Positions 49,091 to 57,226 of a DNA stretch of 64,000 nt are shown here, in pieces; within the stretch, counting starts at the first letter, position 1, and each line of letters starts with the position of its first letter. This DNA comes from Rivibacter sp049446155. Its GTDB lineage: Bacteria; Pseudomonadota; Gammaproteobacteria; Burkholderiales; Burkholderiaceae_C. Location: positions 248,001 to 312,000 of the forward strand of contig NZ_JBMSEE010000006.1 in NCBI RefSeq assembly GCF_049446155.1. The letters are read 5' to 3'. Position numbers and translations under genes: made by a program. Under the pieces are notes generated by a model. It had not been told where the DNA came from and did not search any database. It saw nothing but the letters and a program-made list of their open reading frames with translations.

Positions 49091-49978
49091 TCAAGGCAGC
49101 GGGCAGTGCGGCACGCGCGTCTCGCCGGGTTCAAGCCGCAGCTCGACATCGAGGCGGAAGCCGCCTTCGCCGTCGGGCTCGAAGCGGCGCAGCAGCGAGC
49201 CGACCGCGCCGAACACGACGTCGTCCATCGCGTGCGGGTCCTCGGCGTCGAAGAACTGCGTCGCGAGCACCTTGTGGCCAACGGCTACGACGAGGAAATG
49301 CAGGTGGGCCGGGCGCATCGGATGGCGGCCCTGCGCGGCCAGCAGTTCGCCGCAGGGCCCGTCGATCGGCACCGGGTAGCCGGCCGGGCGCACGCTGTCG
49401 AACCAGAAGCGGCCATCGGCGTCGGTCTCGAAGCGCCCACGCAGGTTCATCTGCGGCTGCTCGGGGTCTTGGTTTTCGTACAGGCCTTTGGGTGAGGCCT
49501 GCCAGGTCTCGACGCGCGCGCCGGCGAGCGGACGGCCGTCGAGCGACAGCACGCGGCCGTTCACGCGCAGCGGCGCGCCGGGCGTGTTGGCGCAGGCGAT
49601 GCGGCTGCCGTTGGCGCGCAGCGGCTGCTGGTCGCGCCAGAACGGGCCGATCAGCGCCGGCTCGGTGCCGCCTTCGGCGAGCGAATCGCGGGCATCCATC
49701 AGGCACACCAGGGTCGCGAGTCCGAGGATGTCGGCCAGCAGGATGCCTTCGTGCTTCTTTGGTCCGGTGGCTTGGCCGATGCGCACCAGGAAGTCGAGCC
49801 CCTGCTCCAGCTCGCGGTAGTTCAGCCCGACCTCGCGGGCGAACGCATGGAGGTGGCGCAGCAGCGAGCCCATGACCTCGCGCAGCCGCGCGTTGTCGGT
49901 GCCGTCGTTGGCGCGCAGCACCGCGTGCAGCAAGGCGTCGGGTTCGGCCGGCAGGCCGGTGACCGCATGAGCGTCCAA
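49091..49978 (-). CDS. Intradiol ring-cleavage dioxygenase (catechol/hydroxyquinol 1,2-dioxygenase type)
   Basis: About 295 residues from TTG 49978, which has AAGGAG 6 bases upstream; the longer open frame to 50062 would run through the promoter and operator. An N-terminal helical linker domain (SLLRHLHAFAREVGLNYRELEQGLDFL, parts LLRHLHAFAREVGLNYRELE) is followed by the beta-sandwich catalytic domain. Fe(III) ligands are Y167, Y201 (AGYPVPIDGP), H225 and H227 (RPAHLHF). The HLHAFAREV helix is reminiscent of hydroxyquinol dioxygenases, but catechol cannot be excluded. First gene of the operon; a LacI-type operator covers its transcription start. Confidence 0.93.
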   Translation of the reverse strand: MDAHAVTGLPAEPDALLHAVLRANDGTDNARLREVMGSLLRHLHAFAREVGLNYRELEQGLDFLVRIGQATGPKKHEGILLADILGLATLVCLMDARDSLAEGGTEPALIGPFWRDQQPLRANGSRIACANTPGAPLRVNGRVLSLDGRPLAGARVETWQASPKGLYENQDPEQPQMNLRGRFETDADGRFWFDSVRPAGYPVPIDGPCGELLAAQGRHPMRPAHLHFLVVAVGHKVLATQFFDAEDPHAMDDVVFGAVGSLLRRFEPDGEGGFRLDVELRLEPGETRVPHCPLP

Positions 49979-50002
49979 GGGCGACTCCTTGATTCGGATA
50001 AA

Positions 50003-50018
50003 TGGCAAACGATTGCCA
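50003..50018. promoter_or_regulatory. LacI-family operator 1
   Basis: TGGCAAACGATTGCCA is a 6-4-6 palindrome with the central CG typical of LacI/GalR operators. It lies directly downstream of the -10 box of the dioxygenase promoter, 25-40 bases before the TTG start, so binding would block transcription initiation. Confidence 0.8.
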
Positions 50019-50019
50019 A

Positions 50020-50048
50020 ACGATAGAAGCAGCTTCCCCAGAAAGCAA
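50020..50048 (-). promoter_or_regulatory. Sigma-70 promoter of the dioxygenase operon
   Basis: On the minus strand, TTGCTT (50048-50043), a 17-base spacer and TATCGT (50025-50020) form a good -35/-10 pair. The start site would fall inside operator 1. Confidence 0.65.
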
Positions 50049-50143
50049 GTCATTGCGCGCAAAACCTAGGGTTAATACTGGTGTGATGGTCTGTTATGAG
50101 CAGACGATCCCGTCTTCTGGGCGATCATTTGCTGATGAAAAGA

Positions 50144-50159
50144 TGGCGAACGATTGCCA
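50144..50159. promoter_or_regulatory. LacI-family operator 2
   Basis: TGGCGAACGATTGCCA matches operator 1 at 15 of 16 positions. It lies 50 bases before the LacI gene start, which fits autoregulation. The two operator centres are 141 bp apart, so looping between them is possible. Confidence 0.75.
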
Positions 50160-50209
50160 ATTTCGGTATCCGTACGGTCCGTCCCAAGGCCTCTGATACA
50201 ACCGCGCCC

Positions 50210-51226
50210 ATGCCAACGGTCACCATCAAGGACATCGCCCGCCTCGCCGAGGTCAACCCGGCCACGGTGTCGAAGGCGCTGCGCGGCCTGCCCGGCAAGG
50301 TGGCGCCCGAGACGCGTGCGCGCATCGAGGCGATCGCGCGCGAGCTCGGCTACCGGCCCAACGCGGTGGCCGCGACGTTGCGAACGCGGCGCAGCAACCT
50401 GATCGGCGTGATCGTCCCGGACCTCGGCAACCCGCTGTTCGGGCCGATCGTGCAGGGCCTCGAGCGGCGGCTGCGCGACGCGGGCTGGATGTCCATCGTC
50501 GTGCAGACGCCCGCCGAGGCCGAGGCCAAGCGCGAGGTCGTCACCGCGCTGGCGAACCGGCAGGTCGCCGGCTTCGTGATCACCTCGGCCGAGAGCGATG
50601 ACCCGATGCTCGAGGCCGCCGAGCAATGCAAACTGCCCGTCGTGCTGGTCAACCGCGGGCTCGACGAGCGGCGCTTCTCGAGCGTGGTCAACGACGATCG
50701 CGAGAGCGTGCGGCTGGCGCTCGAGCACCTCGCATCGCTCGGGCATCGCCGGCTCGCGCACATCGCGGGGCCGACGAGTTCATCGACCGGCCGCGCGCGC
50801 CGCCAGGCTTTCGAGGCGATGGTGCGCAAGCTTCCCGGTGCGAGCGGCGTGATCGAAGACACGCCGGCCTTCACGCGCGACGCCGGCTTCGACGCGATGC
50901 GCCGCATCCTCGAGCGCGGCGAAGCGCAACGGCCGACGGCGGTGTTCGCCGGCAACGACCTGATCGCCGTCGGCGCGATCGACGCGCTGCGACAGGCGGG
51001 TCTGCGCGTGCCGCAGGACGTGTCGGTCGTCGGCCACAACGACATGCCCCTGGTCGACATGATCGATCCACCGCTGACCACGGTGCGCGTGCCGACCGAC
51101 CGCATGAGCGATCACGCCACCGAGCTGCTGCTCGAGCACCTCGCGTCGCCGGGCCTGAGCCCGATGCAGCGCATCCTCACGCCGGTGCTGGTGGTGCGCG
51201 GCTCGACGGCAAGGCCGGCGCGCTGA
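50210..51226 (+). CDS. LacI/GalR-family transcriptional repressor
   Basis: A 338-residue regulator. The N-terminal helix-turn-helix is TIKDIARLAEVNPATVSKALRG (parts TIKDIARLAEVNPATVSKAL) with the hinge YRPNAVAATLRTRRSNLIGV. The periplasmic-binding-protein-like effector domain follows (VIVPDLGNPLFGPIVQGLE, VVGHNDMPLVDMIDPPLTTV). It diverges from the dioxygenase operon; near-identical palindromes lie before each side. The effector is probably a pathway intermediate rather than a sugar, given the operon content. Confidence 0.94.
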   Translation: MPTVTIKDIARLAEVNPATVSKALRGLPGKVAPETRARIEAIARELGYRPNAVAATLRTRRSNLIGVIVPDLGNPLFGPIVQGLERRLRDAGWMSIVVQTPAEAEAKREVVTALANRQVAGFVITSAESDDPMLEAAEQCKLPVVLVNRGLDERRFSSVVNDDRESVRLALEHLASLGHRRLAHIAGPTSSSTGRARRQAFEAMVRKLPGASGVIEDTPAFTRDAGFDAMRRILERGEAQRPTAVFAGNDLIAVGAIDALRQAGLRVPQDVSVVGHNDMPLVDMIDPPLTTVRVPTDRMSDHATELLLEHLASPGLSPMQRILTPVLVVRGSTARPAR

Positions 51227-51245
51227 GCGCAACGGCCGCGACGGC

Positions 51246-52913
51246 TCAGTACGTCGTTTCCGGCGCCGGCCGCTGCTCGCCCCAGCACACGCGGTTCTTG
51301 CCCTGCGCCTTGGCGGCGTAGAGGCAGCGGTCGGCGGCCACGAGCAGGCGTTCGTGGTGCTCGGCGTCGGCGGGCCGCTCGGCAATGCCGATCGACAGCG
51401 TGAGCGCGAGCTCCGGATGCACGCGCCGCCAGTCGTAGGCCTCGATCGCCGCGCGCAGGTCCTCGCACACCAGGGCGGCGGTGGCCGCGTCGGCCTCGAC
51501 GAAGACGATGCAGAACTCCTCGCCGCCGTAGCGCGCGACGATGTCGGTCGCGCGGCAGCGCTCGCGCAGCATCGCGGCGACGTGGCGCAGCACCTCGTCG
51601 CCGACCGCGTGGCCGAGGCGGTCGTTGATGCGCTTGAAATAGTCGATGTCGCACATCGCCACGGACAGCGCGCGCTGGTGGCGCCTGGCGCGCGCGAACT
51701 CGTCGGACAGGCGTTCGTCGAGGTGGCGGCGGTTGGCCAGGCCGGTGAGGGCGTCGGTGCGGCTTTGGCGCGCCAGCCGCTCGAGCAGGCGGTTCTTGTC
51801 TTCGTCCGCGGCGATCAGCGCCGCGTGCAGCTCGTTGAGCCGCGCATGGGCGCGCTCGAGCTCGACGTGACGCTGGCGATGCGTCTCGGCCTCGCGCTGC
51901 GCGTCGGCGAGCTCGTGCTGCACGCGCAGCGCCTGCAGGCGGCGCTGCGAGTCGGCATTGAACTGCGCGCGCTCGGCCGCGTGGTAGGCCTCGTGGTGGC
52001 GCAGCGCGGCGTCGAAGCGCTGCGCCTTCTTGTGCAACTCGTACAGCGCCAGATGGGCCTGGGCCGCGTAGTTCATGCCGCCGGTGGCGTCGGCCAGCGC
52101 GACGCCGCGCTCGAGCTGGGCGCGCCCGGCCTCCGCCTCGCCGGCGGCCAGCAGGATGCGCCCGAGCAGCACGCGCGCATGCGTCTCGCCGTTGCTGTAG
52201 CCGGCGCTCGAGAGCACGTCGACGGCGCGTTCGAGCACCTCGCGCGCGTCGTCGAGCCGGCCGAGCTGCCACAGCGGCTCGGCCAGGTTGGAATGCAGCA
52301 CCGCGACGGTGGCCGGCGCCGTCGAGCCGCCTTCGGCCAGCGCGAGCGCGCGTTCGAAGTGGCTGACCGCATCGGCGTGGCGACCGAGGTTCTTGCAGTT
52401 GATGCCCATGTTGTTGAGCACCGGGATGCAGCGCGCCGGATCGTCCAGCGCCTGGTACATCGCGAGCACCTCGCCGTAGCAGTCGAGGCCGCGCTGGGGG
52501 TCGCCGTTGCGCGAATAGACCACGCCGACCGAGAGCAGACCGTCGGCGATCATCGTCGCGTCGCCGAGCTGTCGCGCCAGCGACAGCGAGGCCAGGCCGT
52601 GCTCGAGCGAGGCGTCGAGCGCGCCGAGCAGCTCGTTGACGATGGCCAGCGCGCGCAGCACGATGGCGCGCTGGCGCAGGTCGTCGGCCGGCAGCGCGGC
52701 CAGCGCGCGCGAGAGTTCGCCCAGGCCCTGCGCATGCTCGCCGGCGTGGCCCAGCGCGAGGCCGCGGGCCCACAGCGCGCGCGCGCGGCGCGAGTCGTCG
52801 CTGCGGCACAGTGCGAGCGCTTCGTCCGCCTGCGCCAGCGCCTCGCGCGGAGCGGCGATCATGCGGTCGAGCGCGGCGTCGATCAGGACATCGAAGCGAT
52901 CGTCGGCGGACAT
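51246..52913 (-). CDS. Diguanylate cyclase with N-terminal TPR repeats
   Basis: A 555-residue cytoplasmic protein with no transmembrane segment. Residues ~1-330 are TPR-like helices, ~330-385 a coiled coil, and ~385-545 a GGDEF domain with active site YGGEEF and an RATD inhibitory site exactly five residues before it, so product inhibition by c-di-GMP is expected. DALTGLANRRHLDERL and DIDYFKRINDRLGH are intact metal/GTP-binding motifs. It should make c-di-GMP in response to a partner bound by the TPRs. It converges with the lacI gene (19-base gap) and diverges from tatD. Confidence 0.93.
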   Translation of the reverse strand: MSADDRFDVLIDAALDRMIAAPREALAQADEALALCRSDDSRRARALWARGLALGHAGEHAQGLGELSRALAALPADDLRQRAIVLRALAIVNELLGALDASLEHGLASLSLARQLGDATMIADGLLSVGVVYSRNGDPQRGLDCYGEVLAMYQALDDPARCIPVLNNMGINCKNLGRHADAVSHFERALALAEGGSTAPATVAVLHSNLAEPLWQLGRLDDAREVLERAVDVLSSAGYSNGETHARVLLGRILLAAGEAEAGRAQLERGVALADATGGMNYAAQAHLALYELHKKAQRFDAALRHHEAYHAAERAQFNADSQRRLQALRVQHELADAQREAETHRQRHVELERAHARLNELHAALIAADEDKNRLLERLARQSRTDALTGLANRRHLDERLSDEFARARRHQRALSVAMCDIDYFKRINDRLGHAVGDEVLRHVAAMLRERCRATDIVARYGGEEFCIVFVEADAATAALVCEDLRAAIEAYDWRRVHPELALTLSIGIAERPADAEHHERLLVAADRCLYAAKAQGKNRVCWGEQRPAPETTY

Positions 52914-53014
52914 GCGGTGGGGGCCTGCGGGGCAGGCGGCGGGTCGGGGCGATTGTGCCGCGTACGCTGCGGCGCCGCATCCTCAGCGCAGCGGGCATCA
53001 TTGGGCCCTGACCA

Positions 53015-53848
53015 ATGAGCTGGATCGACACGCACTGCCATCTCGACGCCGCGGAATTCGACGCCGACCGCGACGCCGTGGTCGCGCGCGCGCGCGCCGC
53101 GGGCGTCGAGCTGATGGTGCTGCCGGCGGTCGCGCCGTTCGACTTCGAGCGCGTGCGCGAGCTGGCCGAGCGCCACGACGCGGCCTATGCGCTGGGCATC
53201 CACCCGCTGTACGTCGACCCGCTCGACGAGCGCGACGCGCTGGAGCGCCTGCGCGAAGCGCTCGACGCTCATGCCGGCGACCCCCGCCTGGTCGCCGTCG
53301 GCGAGATCGGCCTCGACCACTTCGTGCCCGGCCTGGACCGCGCCAAGCAGGAGCGCTTCTATGCCGCCCAGCTCGCGCTCGCCCACGAGCGCGGCCTGCC
53401 GGTGATCCTGCACGTGCGGCGCAGCGCCGACACGCTGCTCAAGCACCTGCGCCGCCTGCCCGGACTGCACGGCATCGCGCACGCGTTCAACGGCAGCGTG
53501 CAGCAGGCGCAGGCCTTCATCGACCTCGGCTTCAAGCTGGGCTTCGGCGGCGCGCTGACCTTCGAGCGCGCGCTGCAGATCCGACGCCATGCGAAGGAGC
53601 TGCCGATCGAGGCCATCGTCACGGAGACCGACGCGCCGGACATCCCGCCGCACTGGCTCTACCGCACCGCCGAGGCGCGCGAGCGCGACGGCGGCGGACA
53701 TTGCCGCAACGAGCCGGCCGAGCTGCCGCGCATCGCCGCGGAGCTGGCGCGGCTGCGCGGCATCGAGCCGCAGGCGCTGGCCGCGCGCTCGCGCGCCAAC
53801 GCCCTCGCGGCGCTGCCGCGCCTGGCGCCGCTCGTCGCGCGCTCATGA
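53015..53848 (+). CDS. TatD-family metal-dependent deoxyribonuclease
   Basis: A 277-residue TIM-barrel hydrolase. Metal ligands: WIDTHCHLD at the N-terminus, GEIGLDHF near residue 93, PVILHVRRS near 130, GIAHAFNGS near 155 and TETDAPDIPP near 208. TatD enzymes are 3'-5' DNA exonucleases linked to DNA repair and quality control. The last codon overlaps the next gene (ATGA), and that gene is a DNA glycosylase candidate, so a DNA-repair pair is plausible. Confidence 0.93.
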   Translation: MSWIDTHCHLDAAEFDADRDAVVARARAAGVELMVLPAVAPFDFERVRELAERHDAAYALGIHPLYVDPLDERDALERLREALDAHAGDPRLVAVGEIGLDHFVPGLDRAKQERFYAAQLALAHERGLPVILHVRRSADTLLKHLRRLPGLHGIAHAFNGSVQQAQAFIDLGFKLGFGGALTFERALQIRRHAKELPIEAIVTETDAPDIPPHWLYRTAEARERDGGGHCRNEPAELPRIAAELARLRGIEPQALAARSRANALAALPRLAPLVARS

Positions 53849-54345
53849 GCGAAACCTTGCTGAGCGGGCTGGGCCCGGTGATCGGCCCGGCCACGCGCCT
53901 GGTCGTGCTGGGCAGCTTTCCCAGCGTCGCGTCGCTCGCGGCGCAGCAGTACTACGCGCATCCGCGCAACCACTTCTGGCCCATCGTCGGCGCGCTGCTG
54001 GGCGTGGACCTGCCTGCACTGCCGTACGCCGAGCGCATCGAGGCGGTGCGCGAGCGCGGCCTGGGCATCTGGGACGTCTATGCGCAGTGCCGCCGCGAGG
54101 GCAGTCTCGACGCGGCGATCGAGGATGCGCAACTCAACGACCTGGCCGGCCTGCGCCTGCGCCTGCCGCGGCTCGAAGCCTTTGCCCACAATGGCGGCGA
54201 GTCGGCGCGCGCGATGCGGCTGACCGCTTCGCTCGGTGTCGCGGTGCACCGGCTTCCCTCCACCAGCCCGGCCAACGCCAGCTGGTCCTTCGAACGCAAG
54301 CTCGCCGCGTGGCGCGCGGTGTTCGCACAACACGGTCTTGCATGA
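53845..54345 (+). CDS. Hypoxanthine-DNA glycosylase-like protein (UDG superfamily, family 6)
   Basis: A 166-residue protein of the UDG fold. Motif A reads VVLGSFPSVASLAAQQYYAHPRNHFWPI (parts LGSFPSVASLAAQQYY and HPRNHFWPI) and motif B LPSTSPANASWSFERKLAAW (parts LPSTSPANASW). LGS-P and S-T-SPAN are those of DNA-deoxyinosine glycosylases, which remove hypoxanthine from DNA (family knowledge). A MUG-type mismatch glycosylase is the alternative. The ATG overlaps the tatD stop (4 bases). Confidence 0.9.
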   Translation: MSETLLSGLGPVIGPATRLVVLGSFPSVASLAAQQYYAHPRNHFWPIVGALLGVDLPALPYAERIEAVRERGLGIWDVYAQCRREGSLDAAIEDAQLNDLAGLRLRLPRLEAFAHNGGESARAMRLTASLGVAVHRLPSTSPANASWSFERKLAAWRAVFAQHGLA

Positions 54346-54415
54346 GCCACGAACGGCCGCCCGAAGGGGCGAATTCCCTCTCGGAGGGACGGCGCGCAGC
54401 GCCAAGGGTGTGTCG
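54346..54415 (+). repeat. Intergenic repeat, copy A
   Basis: The spacer after the glycosylase gene shares blocks with that after the next gene (55190-55244): CATGAGCC at the stop, GGCCGC, AAGG-GCGAATTCC, GGAG and GCGCAGC in the same order. Related short repeats after stop codons are common in Burkholderiales. Both copies sit so that a start codon (ATGAGC / GTGAGC) follows. Confidence 0.5.
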
Positions 54416-55189
54416 ATGAGCGTTTCCCGTCAAGAACTTCCCGAAGTCACCGTTTCCGAATCCGACGGCGTGCGCTACCTGCACCTCGGCACTCCGTGGG
54501 TGCAAGGCGCGATGCGCGTGCGCGAGCCGCGCAAGATCGAGCTGGAGTACGTGCAGCGCATGATGGCCTGGATGCTGTGGCGTCCCGAGGCCGAGCTGTC
54601 CAGCGGCCACGCGGTGCAGCTCGGCCTGGGGGCGGCCGCGATCACGCGCTTCACGCACCAGGCGATGCGCATGCGCACCACCGCGGTCGAGCTCAATCCC
54701 GACGTGATCGCCGTGTGCCGGCAATGGTTCAAGCTGCCGGCCGACGACGCGCGGCTGCAGGTGAGCCAGGGCGACGCCGGGCGCTGGATCGCGCAGGCGC
54801 CGCCGCAGAGCGTGCAGGCGCTGTGCGTGGACCTTTACGACCACGACGCCGCCGCGCCGGTGCTCGACGACGCCGGCTTCTACGCGGCGTGCCGCGCGGC
54901 GCTGGCAGACGGCGGCGTGATGAGCGTCAACCTGTTCGGCCGCGACGCCAGCTTCGCACGCAGCGCCGCGCGCATCGCGCAGTCGTTCGGCCTCGACCAG
55001 ATGTGGTCGCTGCGCGCCACGCGCGAGGGCAACACGGTGGTGATCGCCGCGCGCGATGTAAAGGTGCCCGACCGTGACGCGCTGCTCGCGCGCGCCGCTA
55101 ACATCGAACGCCGCTTTGGGCTGCCGGCGCGCAAGTGGCTGAAACTGGTGCGCCCGATCGACCCGGCGCTGTTGAATGGCACTGCATGA
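54416..55189 (+). CDS. Spermidine synthase-like methyltransferase-fold protein
   Basis: A 257-residue Rossmann-fold protein related to polyamine aminopropyltransferases. HAVQLGLGAAAITRFTHQ near residue 68 is the nucleotide-binding glycine loop, TTAVELNPDVIAVCRQWF follows near 90, and CVDLYDHDAAAPVLDD near 140. The typical catalytic GG-D-G and DLxxP pieces are modified, and the N-terminal strand domain is short, so it may act on another amine or lack activity. The ATG at 54416 is the first good start after the intergenic repeat; GTG 54410 is possible. An orphan GspE-type ATPase follows after a second repeat. Confidence 0.8.
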   Translation: MSVSRQELPEVTVSESDGVRYLHLGTPWVQGAMRVREPRKIELEYVQRMMAWMLWRPEAELSSGHAVQLGLGAAAITRFTHQAMRMRTTAVELNPDVIAVCRQWFKLPADDARLQVSQGDAGRWIAQAPPQSVQALCVDLYDHDAAAPVLDDAGFYAACRAALADGGVMSVNLFGRDASFARSAARIAQSFGLDQMWSLRATREGNTVVIAARDVKVPDRDALLARAANIERRFGLPARKWLKLVRPIDPALLNGTA

Positions 55190-55244
55190 GCCGCGGGGCC
55201 GCTCCCAAGGCGAATTCCGGAGTGCGCAGCACGGAGGATGCCCA
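55190..55244 (+). repeat. Intergenic repeat, copy B
   Basis: The second member of the pair described at 54346-54415, shorter by about 15 bases through loss of the CTCTCGGAGGGA block. Its 3' part supplies the GGAGG ribosome site (55233-55237) of the next gene. Confidence 0.5.
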
Positions 55245-57095
55245 GTGAGCCCCACGTCGTCCACGAACGTCAGACCCCTCGCGGCCGCCATGGCGCGCCA
55301 TGCCGCGCCGCACGGCAAGCTCGACTGGCGCGCGCTGCTCAAGTGGCTGCACGACGACGGCCTGATCGGCCAGGAGGATGCGCAGCGCGTCGCGCACCGT
55401 TTCAGCGGCGGCAGCAGCAGCTTGCATCCCTTGGTGCGCATGGGCGGCGCCGGCCTGGTGCGCGCCGGCACCGACAAGCCGCTCGACTGCGAGGCGCTGA
55501 CCGAATGGCTGGCGCAGCGCTTCTCGCTGCCCTACCTGCGCATCGATCCGCTCAAGGTCGACGTCGGCCGCGTTGCCGACGTGATGTCGGTCAACTACGC
55601 GCAGGCACGCCTGGCGCTGCCGGTGCAGGTGGGCGACGCCGACATCACGATCGCCACCGCCGAGCCCTTCGACATCGGCTGGGTCGCCGAGATCGAGGCG
55701 CACACCAAGCGCAAGGTGCGCCTGGCGGTCGCCAATCCCGAGGAACTGCGCCGCTACACGGTGGAGTTCTACGCGCTGGCCAAGTCGGTGCGCGCCGCCG
55801 TCAAGCGCGGCGAGACCTCGGTCACGCAAAGCTTCGAGCAACTGGTCGAGCTGGGCAAGACCAACAAGCAGATCGACGTCAACGACCAGGGCGTCGTGCA
55901 GGTGGTCGACTGGCTGTGGCAGTACGCCTTCGACCAGCGCGCGAGCGACATCCACCTCGAGCCGCGGCGCGAGATGGGCGTGATCCGCTTTCGCATCGAC
56001 GGCGTGCTGCACACGGTCTACCAGGTGCCGCTGACGGTGATGAACGCGATGACCGCGCGCATCAAGCTGCTCGGCCGCATGGACGTGGTCGAGCGCCGTC
56101 GCCCGCAGGACGGGCGCATCAAGACCAAGCGCCCCGAGGTCAGCGGTTCGGCCAACAGCGGCCGCGAGGTCGAGCTGCGCCTGGCCACGCTGCCCACCGC
56201 CTTCGGCGAGAAGATGGTGATGCGCATCTTCGACCCCGAAACGGTGGTCAAGGACGTCGCCGCGCTGGGCTTTCCGCCGCACGACGGCGAGCGCTGGCAG
56301 CAGCTCATCGCGCGGCCGCACGGCATCATCCTCGTCACCGGCCCCACCGGCTCCGGCAAGACGACCACGCTGTACTCCACGCTGCGCCGCCTGGCGACCG
56401 ACGAGGTCAACGTCTGCACCGTCGAGGACCCGATCGAGATGATCGATCCGGCGCTCAACCAGACCCAGGTGCAGCCGGCGCTCGACCTCGGCTTCGCCGA
56501 GGGCCTGCGCGCGCTGATGCGCCAGGACCCGGACATCATCATGGTCGGCGAGATCCGCGACCTGGCGACCGCCGAGATGGCGATCCAGGCCGCGCTGACC
56601 GGCCACCTGGTCTTCAGCACGCTGCACACCAACGACGCCGCCAGCGCCGTCACGCGCCTGGCCGACCTGGGCGTGCCGGGCTACATGATCTCGGCCACCG
56701 TGATCGGCGTGCTGGCCCAGCGCTTGGTGCGCACGCTGTGCCCGGCCTGCAAGCAGCCCGACGAGGCCACGACGCTCGAACTGCTCGACGAGGTTGCCAA
56801 GCCCTGGAAGATGCCGCCGCAGTCGCGGCCCTATCGCCCCGTGGGCTGCCTCGAATGCCGCCAGACCGGCTTTCGCGGCCGCGTCGGCCTGTACGAGCTG
56901 ATGACGATGACCGAGGCCGCGCGCGCCGCGGTGCACCCGCAGCTCGATGTCGATGCCCTGCGTCGCACGGCAGTGCGAGAAGGCATGCGGCCGCTGCGCC
57001 TGGCCGGCCTGCTGAAGATCGCCGAGGGCCTGACCACGCTCGACGAGGTGCTGCGCGCCACGCCGGCCTTCGAGCTCGGCGCCGCCGCGGCCTGA
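55245..57095 (+). CDS. GspE/PilB-family type II secretion/type IV pilus-like ATPase
   Basis: About 616 residues from GTG 55245 (GGAGG 7 bases upstream). N-terminal GspE_N-like domain (~20-200), then the ATPase: ASDIHLEP near 235, Walker A GPTGSGKTTT at 366-373, the Asp box region TVEDPIEM, Walker B MRQDPDIIMVGEIRD, the His box FSTLHTNDA, and a tetra-cysteine zinc site (CPACKQ and CLECRQTG). All catalytic motifs are intact. No pilin, secretin or GspF-type gene is nearby, so the machine it serves is encoded elsewhere. Confidence 0.92.
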   Translation: MSPTSSTNVRPLAAAMARHAAPHGKLDWRALLKWLHDDGLIGQEDAQRVAHRFSGGSSSLHPLVRMGGAGLVRAGTDKPLDCEALTEWLAQRFSLPYLRIDPLKVDVGRVADVMSVNYAQARLALPVQVGDADITIATAEPFDIGWVAEIEAHTKRKVRLAVANPEELRRYTVEFYALAKSVRAAVKRGETSVTQSFEQLVELGKTNKQIDVNDQGVVQVVDWLWQYAFDQRASDIHLEPRREMGVIRFRIDGVLHTVYQVPLTVMNAMTARIKLLGRMDVVERRRPQDGRIKTKRPEVSGSANSGREVELRLATLPTAFGEKMVMRIFDPETVVKDVAALGFPPHDGERWQQLIARPHGIILVTGPTGSGKTTTLYSTLRRLATDEVNVCTVEDPIEMIDPALNQTQVQPALDLGFAEGLRALMRQDPDIIMVGEIRDLATAEMAIQAALTGHLVFSTLHTNDAASAVTRLADLGVPGYMISATVIGVLAQRLVRTLCPACKQPDEATTLELLDEVAKPWKMPPQSRPYRPVGCLECRQTGFRGRVGLYELMTMTEAARAAVHPQLDVDALRRTAVREGMRPLRLAGLLKIAEGLTTLDEVLRATPAFELGAAAA

Positions 57096-57105
57096 GGCCG
57101 CCACC

Positions 57106-57199
57106 TGACACCTGGCGGACAGCTTGGTGTCATCCCCCACGTGGATCCGGGCGCGGGCTCCCTAGAATCCGCCGGTTTGCCGGGCCGCATTGCGGCCCG
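57106..57199 (+). promoter_or_regulatory. Control region of tctBA
   Basis: TGACACC (57106-57112) and GGTGTCA (57126-57132) form an inverted repeat with a 13-base spacer, followed by a -10-like TAGAAT (57163-57168). A leader hairpin CGGGCCGC-ATT-GCGGCCCG lies at 57181-57199 just before the ribosome site of tctB. Operator and leader roles are inference. Confidence 0.4.
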
Positions 57200-57226
57200 A
57201 TCCATCTCGACAACGAGGAGACCCGC

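Noticed and set aside
50050..50140. Further palindromes (TTGCGCGCAA; GTCTG and CAGAC) in the lacI spacer
   Set aside because: Short and unrelated to the two operators; likely chance.
51220..51250. Terminator between lacI and the GGDEF gene (CTGAGC and GCTCAG)
   Set aside because: Only a six-base arm with a 15-base loop and no T-run; too weak to list.
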